64,000 nt of DNA from Emiliania huxleyi CCMP1516 (GCF_000372725.1 NW_005198966.1:502247-566246); one strand, 5' to 3'; counted from the first letter of the stretch, positions 28,593 to 39,333 are shown. Numbers and translations: made by a program. The notes: generated by a model not told the origin, from the letters alone.

Positions 28593-31235
28593 CCGTCGCC
28601 GCCGACCCCCGCCTCTCCGCCGCCCTTTCCGCCGGGTGTGGTCCAGGGAGGCTTGGCGCAGCACCACCTGATGCCGCGCTGCCCGTGCCTGTGGGTGCTC
28701 CCGGCAGGGCAGCAGCAGGGCGGCTGTCGCTCGGCGGTGGCGCGTGACTCGCGAGGCGGCTTCGAGCTCGCCGTCGGAGTGAGCGACAGCGAGTGCAGAG
28801 CGAGGTGCGCGGCGGACCGCGCGTGCACCGCCTACGAGCACTCGGGCATCCACCTCGGCCGCCGCTGCGAGCTGCACCGCACCCTCGTCACACACACCGC
28901 GCCCGCCGGAGGCTTCGTCTGCTTCGTCAAGTCAACAGACGGCCTCCTCCCCGCCGCGTCAGTCTTCGCCGCACCGCTGCCGCCGCCGCCGCCCTCCCAG
29001 CCCCCCCTGCGCCCTCCCTCGCCGCCTCCCCCGCCGCCGTCGCCCTCGACGCCACCGCCGCCAAACCCACCCACCCCAAAGCCTCCTCCGCAAATGCCCC
29101 CCTCCCCGCCCCCTCCATACCTCCCGCCCTACCGCCCACCGCCGTCACCGCCGCCGCCGTTGCTGCCGCCCTCGGCCCCGCCCCCGTCGCCGCCCTCCCT
29201 CCCGCCCTTGCCGCCGCCGCCCTCCGCGCCGCCACCGGCCATACCCCTGCCCAGCCTGCCGCCGCTGCCGCCGCTGCCACCCGCGCCTCCGTCCGAGCCG
29301 CCGCCCTCGCCGCCGCCGCCGTGGCTGCCGCCGCCGTCCACGCCGCCGCCATCTCCGCCGCCGTCGCCGCCACCGACCCCCCCGAGTCCTCCTCCTCCTC
29401 CGCCGCCGCCTACAACGCCGCCAGCGCCGCCGCCGTCGCCGCCGTCGCCGCCGCCGTCGCCGCCTCCGCCGCGCCGGCCTCCGTCCCCGCCTCCCAACAG
29501 CTGCCTCTCGCTCGCCGCGCGCGGCGCAATATTCGCGGGCCCGCTGGAGACGATTGAGGTCCACGACCCTTCCCTCGGCACCTCTGGTGAGGTCAAGCTG
29601 AGAGGCGGCCGAGAGGCGGCCGAGAGGCAGCCGAGGTGCAGCTTGGTTGCAGCCGAGAGAACCCTCAACCACGACTCCCCCCTTGAAGAACCTCGGCTCC
29701 ATCTCTCTACTGCTCTCGGCTGCTAGGCGGGGTCTGCGTCTGCCCCGACGGCTCTCCCCACTTCGCCGCCGACAACAACGACGGCTGTGCGCGTCCCTCT
29801 CTCGCCTGCCTCGGCGCCTCCGAGGTGGCCGCGTGTCTCCATATACAGGTGGCGTGTCCTGTAGGTGCGTCCCTCGCCTGCTTCGGCGCCATCTCGGGCT
29901 CGTGCAACACGTCTCCGGGCGCCTGGTCGCACAAGCGAGTCACGTGCGGCGGCTGCAACGCGATGCGCAGGGCGGACTTCCGCGGGGTCGACCTGTCCTA
30001 CTCCAACTTCGAGGGCGTCGACCTCTCCGAGGCGCGAGGGTCGCCCCCCCTACCTTGCCCCACCACCTCGTATGTGTGTGGAGAAGTTTACCTTTACCTT
30101 ACCTTACCTCTCCCAGGCGCTGCTCGACGGCGCCGACCTCTCGCACGCGCGCCTCTCGGGCGCCACCGCCAGCGGCGCCTCCTTCGTGGGCGCAAGCCTG
30201 GTGGGGAGCCTGCCCCGCGTTTGCACGGCGCCGGCCTTCCCTCGGCCGGCTGATCCTAGGGATGATCTCGGCCGCATCTCGGGCACAGGTGGGAGCGGAC
30301 CTGTCCGGCGCTGACCTTCGCTCGGCGATCCTCGCGGGCGCGAGGCTGCAGGAGGCGAGGCTGTCGCGCGCCCGGCTCGACAACGCCAACCTGAGCTTCG
30401 CAGACTTGCGCCGCGTCTCGATCGACTTCGTCGACGAGGCGGCCAACGCCACCTTCGACGGCGCTAGCATGGAGGGGGCCGTCTTCAAGAAGTGCGCCAT
30501 CTCGGGCGCTCGAGGTCCGGTGTGGGGGGGGGCGGCTAGTTGACTCGCCTCCCCTGAGCGGCAGGTGCGTCCTCACTCGAGCCTCGTTTGAGGGGGCGAA
30601 CCTCGAGGGCGCACGCTTCGACGACTCGAGCCTCGTCGGCTGCCGCTTCGGCGCGACGGCGCGTCTCGCGGGCGCCTTCTTCGCAGACAGCCGCCTCGAC
30701 CTCTCCTCCTTCCGCGGCGCCCTCATGGACGGCGTTTGGATGGACCTGTCGCAGGGACGATCCTCCTTCCGCGACGGCCCAGCTCACCTTTCCGTATGAG
30801 TGGCTCTCTAGGCGTCCAGATGGACAAGACTCGCGCTGTCCGCACCGACTTCAACCGCGCCTCCCTCCGCGGCGCAGAGCTGGTCGGTTGCCAGTTCTCC
30901 CGCTCCGACGCCCGCTTCGCCGACTTCACGAGCGCCGACCTGACCGGGGCCGACTTCACGGGGGCCCTGCTCTACCGCGCGGTCTTCCGCAAGGCCGACA
31001 TCACCGACAGCAGCTTCAGGCGCCCGCCGCACACATGACACGCCAGTGTGTGTAACGTGCAGGGGTGCACGCGCTCCTTGTGTGCCGATCCCTAACTTTG
31101 CCTCATAGGCTCGTGAGGTATCACGAGGCGGACTTTGCGGGGGTCATCGGGCTGGCGACGGCAGACTTCATGGACTCGCGGGGGATTCCAAAGGGCATGC
31201 CAAAGACGACCACAGTCTCGAGCTGGCGAGGATAG
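28062..31235 (+). CDS. PAN-like, Pro-rich, pentapeptide-repeat protein, multi-exon
   Basis: The first long exon has two PAN-like modules (CRSLCQQEPSCEAYEWASIG and CRARCAADRACTAYEHSGIH), a Cys-rich module (CAVCGHLGGGSLNCCGPGG), and about 200 residues of PPPPSPP. Later exons give GVCVCPDGSPHFAADNNDGC and CNAMRRADFRGVDLSYSNFE, then classical A(D/N)LxX pentapeptide repeats: GADLSHARLSGATASGASFV, GADLSGADLRSAILAGARLQ, ASFEGANLEGARFDDSSLVG and DFTSADLTGADFTGALLYRA, ending KGMPKTTTVSSWRG at 31235. Pentapeptide repeats fold as a right-handed quadrilateral beta helix. Joining a lectin-like, hydroxyproline-rich stalk to a beta helix suggests an extracellular structural protein. Introns are short; most acceptors read CAG or TAG before GCG or GTG, and several donors are GC. 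The start is uncertain, because no signal peptide precedes MMRSSLALK at 28062; an upstream exon is likely. Confidence 0.7.
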
Positions 31236-31570
31236 CTTCCACATAGCGCGCAGGCTCCACAGGCAGCGCGCACCCAATCAATACCGCGCATTGACATGTG
31301 CGGTGTTCGGTCTCACGCCCATTTTTCATGCACTCATGCACAATAAAAAGTGCTACACCCTACAGCTACACGGCTCACGCGTCACGGCTCACGTCGTCAC
31401 TGTGTGCACATACAAGATACGTACATACCGTATAAACTAATACTGGCACACCTGCCCCCGGCCCGGCTGCCGGGTGCCGCGCACGCCGCACGCCGCACGG
31501 CCACGTGCAGCCTGCACATCGTCGTCCCCCACTCTTTCTCTACACTACATTAACGTTGGACAAATCACCG

Positions 31571-32529
31571 TCACTCGTTAGTGACGATGGCTGCGACCGC
31601 GGCGTGGACGGCGTCCTCGAGCTCGTTAGTCAGCTCACACCCCTCGAGGTCGCCCTCGAGGTCGACGGCCCCCGTCGCCGAGTTGGAGCGGCGGAGCTTC
31701 ACCTCCTGCAGCGAGGCGCCTGCAAGAGAGCCAGGGGGAAATCAGCCCGGCAGTGCTGTGCACGACGGGGCACGGGGGGCATGGACCGGCCACCTCGGGG
31801 AGTGGGGGAGGAGGAGTCGTCGATGGAGTCGTCGATGGAGGAGAAGCAGCCGGGCAGCGGAGTGGGTAGCCCCTTTGACGCGCGGCGGATCATCCTCCGG
31901 ACGGAGGCGTTGTCGTGCTCGAGTGCGATGAAGGAGATGGAGTCGTCCGAGGCGCAGGTCGTCCTCGAGGCGTTCGACACCTCGGAGCCGCCGGAGCGGA
32001 AGAGGAAGGAGGGAGACGCGGCGCGGCGCGGCGACGGAGTGCTAGGTGTGGTGGGCTGGCGCGGGCTTCCCAGGCCGATGCTCGACGAGCGGCGCGGGCT
32101 GCCGGCTGAGCCCATGCTAGAGCGACGGCGCATGACCTCGTCGCCACCTCGAGCCAGGAGCAGGGCCACCATGTCCTCGCCGGACTCCTCGAGCTCGGCG
32201 GCCATGTGAATCGGCGTCATGCGGTAGACGTCCGGAAGGCCAATCTCTCTGCACGGAGTCTGCCTCGTAAGGACTTCGACGGCTTGCAAATGCCCGTGAG
32301 AGACAGCGACATGCAGGGCCGTCTGCCCGTCCGAGTCTACCGCATCCGCTCGCGCGCCCGTGGAAAGCAGAAACGCCAGCTGAGCTGACTCGCCGCGCTC
32401 CGCCGCCTCGTGCAACGGCGTGGAGCCCAGATGAAGAGCGTCGCCGCGCTCCGCCGCCTCATGCCCAGCCTCGTGAGGCGGCGTGATGGCAGCCTCGGCG
32501 AGCGGCGCAAGACGAGAGGCGCTTGCCAT
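31571..32529 (-). CDS. Ankyrin-repeat protein with Ser-rich linker
   Basis: Exon 1 runs from MASASRLAPLAEAAI (32529) to 31804 and exon 2 from 31719 to 31571, joined by an 84-bp GT-AG intron (CCCGAG|GTGGCC, CTTGCAG|GCGCCT). Residues about 30-140 contain ankyrin repeats: GSTPLHEAAERGESAQLAFL, DGQTALHVAVSHGHLQAVEV and RMTPIHMAAELEESGEDMVA. A Ser/Arg/Pro-rich linker (SMGSAGSPRRSSSIGLGSPR) of likely phosphorylation sites follows, then DDSISFIALEHDNASVRRMI. The tail encoded by exon 2 is acidic and helical (EGDLEGCELTNELEDAVHAA). No enzymatic domain is seen. An adaptor role is inferred from the repeats. Confidence 0.75.
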
Positions 32530-33597
32530 CGATGAGGTGCTCGGGTATATACAAAACGCCGTCAAAAACCATGAATGACCCGGTTTGCTGAATCCGACCA
32601 GCGCTCTACGCTCGTCGGTGGCGGCTTCCCTCAACCTGCGCCGCGCTCGGCGAACCTCGACAGCGCCTTCGGAGAGAGATTTTTATTAACCAACAAGAAA
32701 TCACGACTCTCACAGTGATTTGGGCTCGGCAGCTTGTTAGCCCTCAGCCGAAGCTGGGGCCGGTCCCGTAGCCGAGAGAGCCCGCGCCGATGAGTTCGAC
32801 GCGGTCGGGGGGGCCTGCGGAGAGGCCAGCGAGGTGGCGATCGCTGTACTTCATGGCGCCCTCAAAGTGGGGCTGGCTGACCCGCCAGAGGTCGATACTC
32901 TGGGCGACCCATCGGATGCCACGAATGCCTGAAGGAGAGGGAGGCGAGGCCAGAGGCAGGCTCAGCTGCTCTCGGGTGATCACGCTTTGGTGGCTGAAGG
33001 ACCCGATGGTCCTGTCACATTCGTTCGTGGGGTCGCGCTCTCTCCGCCTTCGGTGGCATGCAGCTCATTGCGACAGAAGCCTGGAGAGCAGCTCCTCTGC
33101 TGCTCACACGCTCGCACAGATGGCACAGCCTACTGTGCGGCTGCCACAGCTGTCACAGCGATGGGCTCGCCCTCACTGGCCCTCAGTCACTTGTGCTGCG
33201 GCTTGTGTGAGCGACACTGCTCGGCGACTGCCGGCAGACTGTGAGACTCCATGGGTGTGAGGTAAAACCACGCTACCAGCGCTTGGTCACATATCGGCCC
33301 CGAGGTCAGATCCTTCTACTCTGTTCGTCTGTTGTTGACAAGAAACTTGTCTACTCGGTACTCGCTCGAGCCGAGCAGGAGGGCCTGGCGCACACAGCCC
33401 CTGTGGCTGTGCAACTCAGGGTCCACTCTCCACACCAGGTCACCACATCCCGTACTTTTACAGACGGCGCATGATAAAAGATAATAATTATATATATGCA
33501 AAAAAAACGCAGGACGCAGCGAGCCACGAGAGATGCACGCCCAGGACTACATGCGACAGAACAACAACACAAACAGCGCCGACCCACAGCGCGCGTC
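32530..33597. other. Intergenic, no convincing gene
   Basis: Several frames are open but carry no domain. AT-rich patches lie at 32680-32710 and 33470-33500 (TAATTATATATATGC followed by AAAAAAA). Confidence 0.5.
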
Positions 33598-34125
33598 TCA
33601 CAGCACCCTCTCGGTATCCCTCCCCTCGCGCACCACCACCCGCACGTCGGGACTGAGCTCGAGCTCGCTCAAGTCGTAGCACTCCTCCCCGTGCTCCCCG
33701 TGCGGGTTGCCGAGCCCCTGCCCTCCGCCCGCCTGCCGCTCCGACACAAAGACAACATCGGGGTCGAGGATCCGCGTGACCGAGGAGATGGGTGCCGGCG
33801 CCGCCTCCTCGTCGTGCAGCAGCACACGCACGCCGTCGTCCTCGCTGCTCGCACACAGAGGCCGAATGTGCGGATCGGGCTCCACCACGCTGTGGTGGAC
33901 GTAGACGCCGAGGCGACGCTCGCCCTCAGACACAAACTCGACGCAAGTGAGCCCGTCCTCGTACCACCCGTCGTCCCATTCGGCGGGCGCGTAGGCGACA
34001 GGCGAAGCGCGCGGCGCGGCAACCGCGGAGCGCAGCAGCGGCGCGGCAACCGTGGAGCACAGTGGCGAGAGCGAAGGCCACGTGGGACAACTCAGCGCGA
34101 CAGCAAGGTGGAGCTGCATACACAT
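33598..34125 (-). CDS. Uncharacterised protein with candidate targeting peptide
   Basis: An intronless frame of 175 residues starts MCMQLHLAVALS at 34125. The first 45 residues are Ala/Ser/Pro-rich and hydrophobic, like a signal or transit peptide. The mature part (WDDGWYEDGLTCVEFVSEGE, RRLGVYVHHSVVEPDPHIRP, GVRVLLHDEEAAPAP, RILDPDVVFVSERQ and CYDLSELELSPDVRVVVREG) is acidic with beta-rich blocks and has balanced, protein-like composition, unlike the frame-shadow ORFs. I do not recognise the family. A plastid or secretory location is a guess from the N-terminus. Confidence 0.5.
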   Translation of the reverse strand: MCMQLHLAVALSCPTWPSLSPLCSTVAAPLLRSAVAAPRASPVAYAPAEWDDGWYEDGLTCVEFVSEGERRLGVYVHHSVVEPDPHIRPLCASSEDDGVRVLLHDEEAAPAPISSVTRILDPDVVFVSERQAGGGQGLGNPHGEHGEECYDLSELELSPDVRVVVREGRDTERVL

Positions 34126-34384
34126 ATCCAGCACAAAAATGCGCTAACCGGGGTTCGGACTTTTTGCGGGGTATGGTATGGTAGGGTCGGCGCCCTGGCG
34201 CCGCGACCATACCCCCCCACCCGCACAGGACGTCGCCTCTGGCCAGCAGGACCATACCCCCCCACCCCCCACCCCACCACACGAGCGCGTACAGTAACCG
34301 TCGTGTTAGGCCGTCCGGTCGTGCGGCACGTGTTCGCGCGATGCAGTCTGCGCGAGGTGACCCGCCGGCAATCGTGCTCACCCC

Positions 34385-34424
34385 TCAGAGCGTGTCCGCA
34401 AAGGCCGCCAGGGCCTTGCGTGCC

Positions 34425-34455
<31 letters not shown>

Positions 34456-34945
34456 CCGGTGCGAGCGCGGGCGCGGGCGCGGGCGCGGTCTCCGCCGGCG
34501 CCGCCTCCGCCATGGTCACCTCGGGCGCGGGCGCGGGCGCGGTCTCCGCCGGCGCCGCCTCCGCCATGGTCACCTCCGCTGGAACGGCCTCCGCCTCCGC
34601 CGCCTCCGCTGGCGCCACCTCCGCCTCCGCCATGGTCACCTCCGGCGTCTCGCCCTCCGCGCCATAGCTGGCCAAAGGCACGCGCACGAGCGGTACGCGC
34701 GCCAACAGCTCATGCCCCGCGCGCTTCGCGAGCCACGACGGCGATTTGAATCGAAAGGCAGAATCAACGACATCGGCATCGAGCGCCGCGTTGAGGTCCG
34801 AGAAGAAGGTGGAGCGCGCGTGGACGAGACTCGCGCAGGCCTCGCGATAGAGCATCGGTCCGTCCTGCAGGACCACACCACCGACGGTGATCCCATGCCC
34901 GACTCCTCGGGCGAGGGCAGCGGCATTGGATCGCCACGCCGCCCC
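34385..34945 (-). CDS. Fragment of an uncharacterised gene with Ala/Pro/Glu repeat tail
   Basis: The frame opens after an in-frame stop near 34970 without a methionine, so it is probably a 3' exon. It reads NAAALARGVGHGITVGGVVL, MLYREACASLVHARSTFFSD, LNAALDADVVDSAFRFKSPS and WLAKRAGHELLARVPLVRVP. It then passes into a degenerate repeat, EVTMAEAAPAETAPAPAP, and AP dipeptides, ending KALAAFADTL at 34385. The first half looks like real protein. No family is recognised, and upstream exons were not identified. Confidence 0.4.
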
Positions 34946-35229
34946 TCCCCGGGAAGTGGGGCCAGCTCACTTCGTCTTCGATCGAGGACTCGCGCCCGCC
35001 CCCGCGGTCTCCCTATCGTCCTCGGCTCGTCCGTACGTCCCGACTCTACTCGCAATGGCCGCGCCAGCTCATCTCTCACCCTCTCCGACAGCTGACCCCA
35101 AGCCCCCCCGGGGCCCTCCGGCCTCGGTCCCCCGGCCCGCCGGCGGGACCGTTATCGCATTGCTTCATCCTCTGACTCATCGCTCTCCTCGGCTTCGTTC
35201 TGCGACGCCGCCGCCGCCTGCCTGCCGAT

Positions 35230-35325
35230 CCCTTGCTAAGAAAGAAAGAAAGAAAACAGAGAGCAAGGGAGGGATGGGAGAAAGAACGGCACGCCGCCAC
35301 CACACAGGGATTTTAAGGAGAGCTC
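35230..35325 (-). repeat. Dispersed pyrimidine-tailed repeat, full copy
   Basis: On the minus strand this reads AAAATCCCTGTGTGGTGGCG, CGTGCCGTTCTTTCTCCCAT, CCCTCCCTTGCTCTCTGTTT and TCTTTCTTTCTTTCTT. It is nearly the same as 44355-44455 (opposite strand), with a partial copy at 19355-19415. About 95 bp long with a simple tail, it is SINE-like in form, but no tRNA-like head was found. Confidence 0.6.
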
Positions 35326-35451
35326 GCAGGGCGTGCATGGAACGCGGCACACAAAGCCCACGACGAGGTTCCCCTCTCGCCAGTCGCTAAAAAGGGAAAC
35401 AGACAGCTGGGGACGCGTCCACAGCTCGTGCGTCCTGTCTACACGCCACCA

Positions 35452-36354
35452 ATGCCTGCCCTCATGATCATGACGACGCTCCCCGCGACCTCGTACCTGC
35501 ACGGCGGCTTCCACCCGCTCGTGCGCGCGCCGCACTTCGCGCCAGCGCCGCTCTACTCCCTCTCCGACTTGATGCTCGACCGCCGCCCATCCTTCCACCG
35601 CCTCCTTTCGCGTCCGCCCGAGCACTGGTTCGAGGGCGTCGCCTCCTTGGCCGAGTCGCTACGCCACCACGCTCAAGCTCACTGGACCGATCTCGGCGAC
35701 GCGGTCGAGCTCAAGCTCGCCGTGCCGGCCAGCGGTGAGGTCGAGGTGATTGCGCCGGACCCGGACGTCTCTGAGCTCCGGATCATGGCCACGGGAGGAG
35801 ATGAGCGTGGCGTCAAGTGGTCCAAGACCGTCGCGCTCGACCTGCCCTTCGACCTGAAAGACGTGAGTGACGTGAAGGCCAGCCGGGACGGCCAGGTGCT
35901 GACGCTCCTGGTCGCCAAGTCGGCCGCGGCGCCTCCGGAGCCTGAGCCTGAGCCGCCCGTCCCTGTCCGCATCGAAGTCAAGGAGGCGCCGAAGGCGGCA
36001 CCGGAGGCGGCGCCCGAAGACGGCACGGCGGCCGAGGCTGCCCGGCTCGCGAGGGCCAAGGAGGAGGAGCAAGCTCTCGAGGCCAAGTTTGGGTCGCTTC
36101 CCAAGAAGGAGGAGGAGCCGGCGGCCAAGCCTGAGGCCAAGCCTGAGGCGGACGCCGATGCGAAGGAGGCGGCAGACAAGGCCAAAGAGATCGAGGCGAA
36201 GGAGGCGGCAGACAAGGCCAAAGAGATCGAGGCGAAGGAGGCGGCAGACAAGGCCAAGGAGATCGAGGCGAAGGAGGCGGCAGACAAGGCCAAGGAGATC
36301 GAGGCGCTGGAGGCGAAGCTGGCGCAGCTCAAGGGCTCGGCCTCGGCTGCCTGA
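35452..36354 (+). CDS. Hsp20/alpha-crystallin-like protein with coiled-coil repeats
   Basis: An intronless frame of 300 residues from MPALMIMTTLPATSY. Residues about 85-165 form an alpha-crystallin/CS-type beta sandwich: DLGDAVELKLAVPASGEVEV, SELRIMATGGDERGVKWSKT, VALDLPFDLKDVSDVKASRD and GQVLTLLVAKS. Small heat-shock proteins hold unfolding clients; this one lacks a clear C-terminal IxI motif. The second half is charged (PPEPEPEPPVPVRIEVKEAP, then KEEEQALEAKFGSLPKKEEE) and ends in four copies of KEAADKAKEIEA, encoded by a 36-bp tandem repeat, a strong coiled-coil former. An assembly or scaffold role is possible. The overlapping antisense frames in the repeat are shadows. Confidence 0.7.
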   Translation: MPALMIMTTLPATSYLHGGFHPLVRAPHFAPAPLYSLSDLMLDRRPSFHRLLSRPPEHWFEGVASLAESLRHHAQAHWTDLGDAVELKLAVPASGEVEVIAPDPDVSELRIMATGGDERGVKWSKTVALDLPFDLKDVSDVKASRDGQVLTLLVAKSAAAPPEPEPEPPVPVRIEVKEAPKAAPEAAPEDGTAAEAARLARAKEEEQALEAKFGSLPKKEEEPAAKPEAKPEADADAKEAADKAKEIEAKEAADKAKEIEAKEAADKAKEIEAKEAADKAKEIEALEAKLAQLKGSASAA

Positions 36355-37385
36355 GCCAGCACTCTTGGTGCGACAGAAGAACGCGGCTAGAGGGAGAGCA
36401 AGCGGAGAGAGGGGAAGAGGCGTTTCCCCTTGGGATTGTGGGCCATTTAGTAGGCAGCGTGCAGTAGAGGCGCAGGGCTCGATGAGAGAAAATAGAGTCA
36501 CAGACAGCGTCAGAGTACGGCTTTAGTCAGTAGGGCAGTGCCATTTCACTCTGACACGCTAATCTTGAAAACGTCTCCAACGGAGCTCCGTGTCGCTTCC
36601 AGCGCCCTCCCCCGCGCTCTCTGCGGCCATGGCCGATGCTCCTAGGAAGAGAGGTCATCCGGCTACCGCGAGAGCGACCCAACTCGTCGACATCGTCCGA
36701 TGATGGTGCCGCAAAGTCAGCCTTCGGAGGCTATCGTGGCGTCGAGCCGGCAGTAGCCGTGACATGTGGTTCCACCACCCCTCGTAGGCTTTGCCTCTGA
36801 CCGCCACCGTTCCCAGGCTACCTTATGGGATGGAAAGGAAGGCTCGGCGAGCGTATAGAAGCGTGCTCGACCTCGTCGTGGCAACCTGTATGGCAGCGCT
36901 GGTAGGCGCGATGAGCGTCGTGCCACCTGACCCGAGACGGGTCGCAGGCGTCGTACCGAGCGCGTCGAGAACGTGTCCTGATGTGATCTGCACGGGTGAG
37001 TCACGTCGGCGTCAAAGGAGCGACGTGCGACCTGTCAGAGCTTGATCTCCGATCTCAGCGGCGTCGAGTCTCGTCTCCGGCGCGCAAGCCCGTCCACTCG
37101 GCGGGGTCGCAGCTGCCTCTGGAAGGCACCGAGAGGTACATTTTTCGCGCAATGGTCAAAATCAAGGTTTTGTAACGCGGGCTGTGCCACAGTGAAATTG
37201 GCACTAGGACTAGCCTAGAGTAATTTACAGAGAGCACTCTCGTTTTGAGTCAGAGGACACAGAGCTGCGACCCAGACGCACTCTCGGGAGACATCACACG
37301 CGTGAGTGTATCAACAGCTGTGTGAACACACAAGGCGTCGAACTGGCGTTGATTCTTTGTGGTTTAAAAAAAGACCCGCAGTCAT
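36355..37385. other. Intergenic, no gene seen
   Basis: Short open frames only, none with a domain. It lies between convergent Hsp20-like (+) and WBP11 (-) genes, so it contains both 3' ends. A T-rich/A-rich patch occurs at 37140-37170. Confidence 0.5.
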
Positions 37386-39333
37386 TCAGGGCAGCGCTCC
37401 GAGCTGCTTCATCGCCGCCGCGAACTCGTCGTAGGAGGAGCTGTCCGGCGCCGCGCCGCCGCTCGCCGCCTCGGCGGGAGGGGCGGGCTGCTCCGGCTGA
37501 GCGGCTGCCGCGGCGGGCGCCCTCCCCTCTGGCTGCGGGAGCGCCGCCTCGGGCTCGAAGGGGGCAGAGGCGACGGGGACCGGCCGCGGCCTCGCCACTG
37601 CAGGCCGTTGCACGCGGACCGCCGTCGGCATCATCTGCGGGCGCAAGCTGGCCGGCAGCGCCTTGCGTTGCGGCGGCAGCTTCGGGCCTTGCTGCGGCTC
37701 GCTGACCAGCTGGGGCTCGCGCTGGACTTGCAGCGCTGGCTGCGGCGCCGGCTGCATCTGCATCTGGCCCTGCATCTGCTGCTGCGGTTGTTGCTGCTGC
37801 GGCTGCGACGGCGGCGGCTGCTGCATCTGCAAGTGTGGCGGCGGCGGCTGCATCGGCCCCTGCCCCGCGTTCCAAGTGTGGCTCGCCGGCACGAGCCCTG
37901 CAGCTGCAGCCAGCCCTGCAGCTGCAGCCATCCCTGCAGCTGCAGCCATCCCCGCGGCGTGTGGCGGGAGACCGGCCGGCGGGCCGGGAGGGGCGCCTGT
38001 TCACAGCGGGTAGGCGTGAAGACGCGGCGTGGTCTCGGGCCGAGCCGCCAGCCCTCGGCGCACCGGGAGGCGCACCGGGAGGCGCACCGGGAGGCGGGCC
38101 AGGCGGCGGGCCGGGAGGCGGCCGGCCGACGTTCGGCGGCACGCCGAGCGGCTGGCCGGGCGGAGGACCGGGCGGAGGCCCAGGCGGGAGGCGCGCGGCA
38201 GTCGGCGGCGGCGCGCCAGGAGGAGGCCCAGGCGGGAGGCGAGCGCTACTCGGCGGCGGGCCTGGCGGCGGGCCTGGCGGCGGGCCTGGCGGGAGCCGTG
38301 CAGCCTTTGTTGGCGGCGCGCCGGGCGGCGGGCCAGGCGGCACTCGCGCGGCGTTCGGCGGCGGCGCGCCGGGCGGAGGCCCGGGGGGCACCTTGCGGGC
38401 GGGCAGAGCGACTCCGGGCGGCAGGTCCTCCTCCTCCTCCTGTTCACACCCGCACGGCGTGAACGGCGCCTCTTTCACGGCTCGGGCGGGCAGGCCCTCC
38501 TCTGCCTCGCAGGCGGCGGCGGCTGGCGAGGCGGCGGGCGGCGCCGCCTCGGCGGGCGGCGGCGCGGCGGCGGGCGGCGGCCCGGCGGCGGGCTCGAGCT
38601 GCGGCCTCTTCCACGATGTCTCCTTGCTCACCGTGTGGTGGTAGTACGTCCTCCCGTCCGGCGCCCTCGCCTCCTTCCACCCTTCTGGCAGCGGAGGCAG
38701 CTCCACGCTCGCGTCGGCAGCGACCGGCCGCGTCCACGACGTCGCCTTGGTCGCCGCGTGGTAGTAGTACGCGCGCCCGTCGGGCGCCACCGCCTCCCGC
38801 CACCCCTCGAGCAGCCCTCCCGCCCCCGCCGCCCCCGCCGCCCCCGCCGCCGCCGTCGCCCCTGCCGCCGCCCCTGTCGCCTGCAGTCGCGCGCTCGCCG
38901 CGGCTGCGGCCGCCGCGGCCGCGTCCGCGGGAGACAGGCCGGCCGGCGCGGGTGCCGCGCCGGGCCGCGGCGGCGCGCTGGGCTTGCTGCGCTTCACGCC
39001 CGTGATGGAGGACAGGTCGAGCGTCACCTCTGGCGCCGCGGGCCGCTGCGCCTCCTCCTCGGCGGCGGCCTTCCTCCGGCGCTCCGCTTCGTCCTTGATG
39101 GTGCTCAGGCTCTCAATCTTGGCCTTGATCTTGGCGTTGGTGCCACTCGCCTCGCGCAGGTCCTGCCGGCTCTTCAGCTTGTTGATCTCCGACTGCAGCG
39201 CCTTTGGGTCCGCCTTGTACTGCGCCTCCTTGCGCTCGTCGCGCTGCTTCTTGATCTTGGCGGCGAGCTTCTTCTTCTCCTCCTTGCGGTGCGCCGAGAC
39301 GGGGTCCATCGCGAGCTTGTCCTTCTTGCCCAT
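37386..39333 (-). CDS. WBP11: WBP11-type splicing factor containing two WW domains
   Basis: The start MGKKDKLAMDPVSAHRKEEK (39333) opens the WBP11 N-terminal basic helix region (KKKLAAKIKKQRDERKEAQ, DPKALQSEINKLKSRQDL). Two WW domains follow: GGLLEGWREAVAPDGRAYYY...SWTRP, and LPPLPEGWKEARAPDGRTYY...SWKRP. Next comes a long PPGPPPGAPP array, then, after an intron at about 38040-37990 (acceptor GAACAG|GCGCCC), Gln/Met-rich text, the family-like MMPTAVRVQRP and the terminal SSYDEFAAAMKQLGALP. WBP11 is a nuclear pre-mRNA splicing factor that binds WW proteins through its PPGPPP arrays. Here WW domains are fused to their own ligand type, which is unusual. The head, ligand array and tail all support the call. 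It is divergent from the F-box/SPRY gene. Confidence 0.75.

Noticed and set aside
28793-29702. Poly-Ala and poly-Gly/Arg frames over the Pro-rich exon
   Set aside because: They are the other reading frames of the PPPPSPP codon repeat.
35659-36501. Minus-strand Leu/Arg-rich frames opposite the Hsp20-like gene
   Set aside because: Antisense of the 36-bp KEAADKAKEIEA repeat; no independent features.
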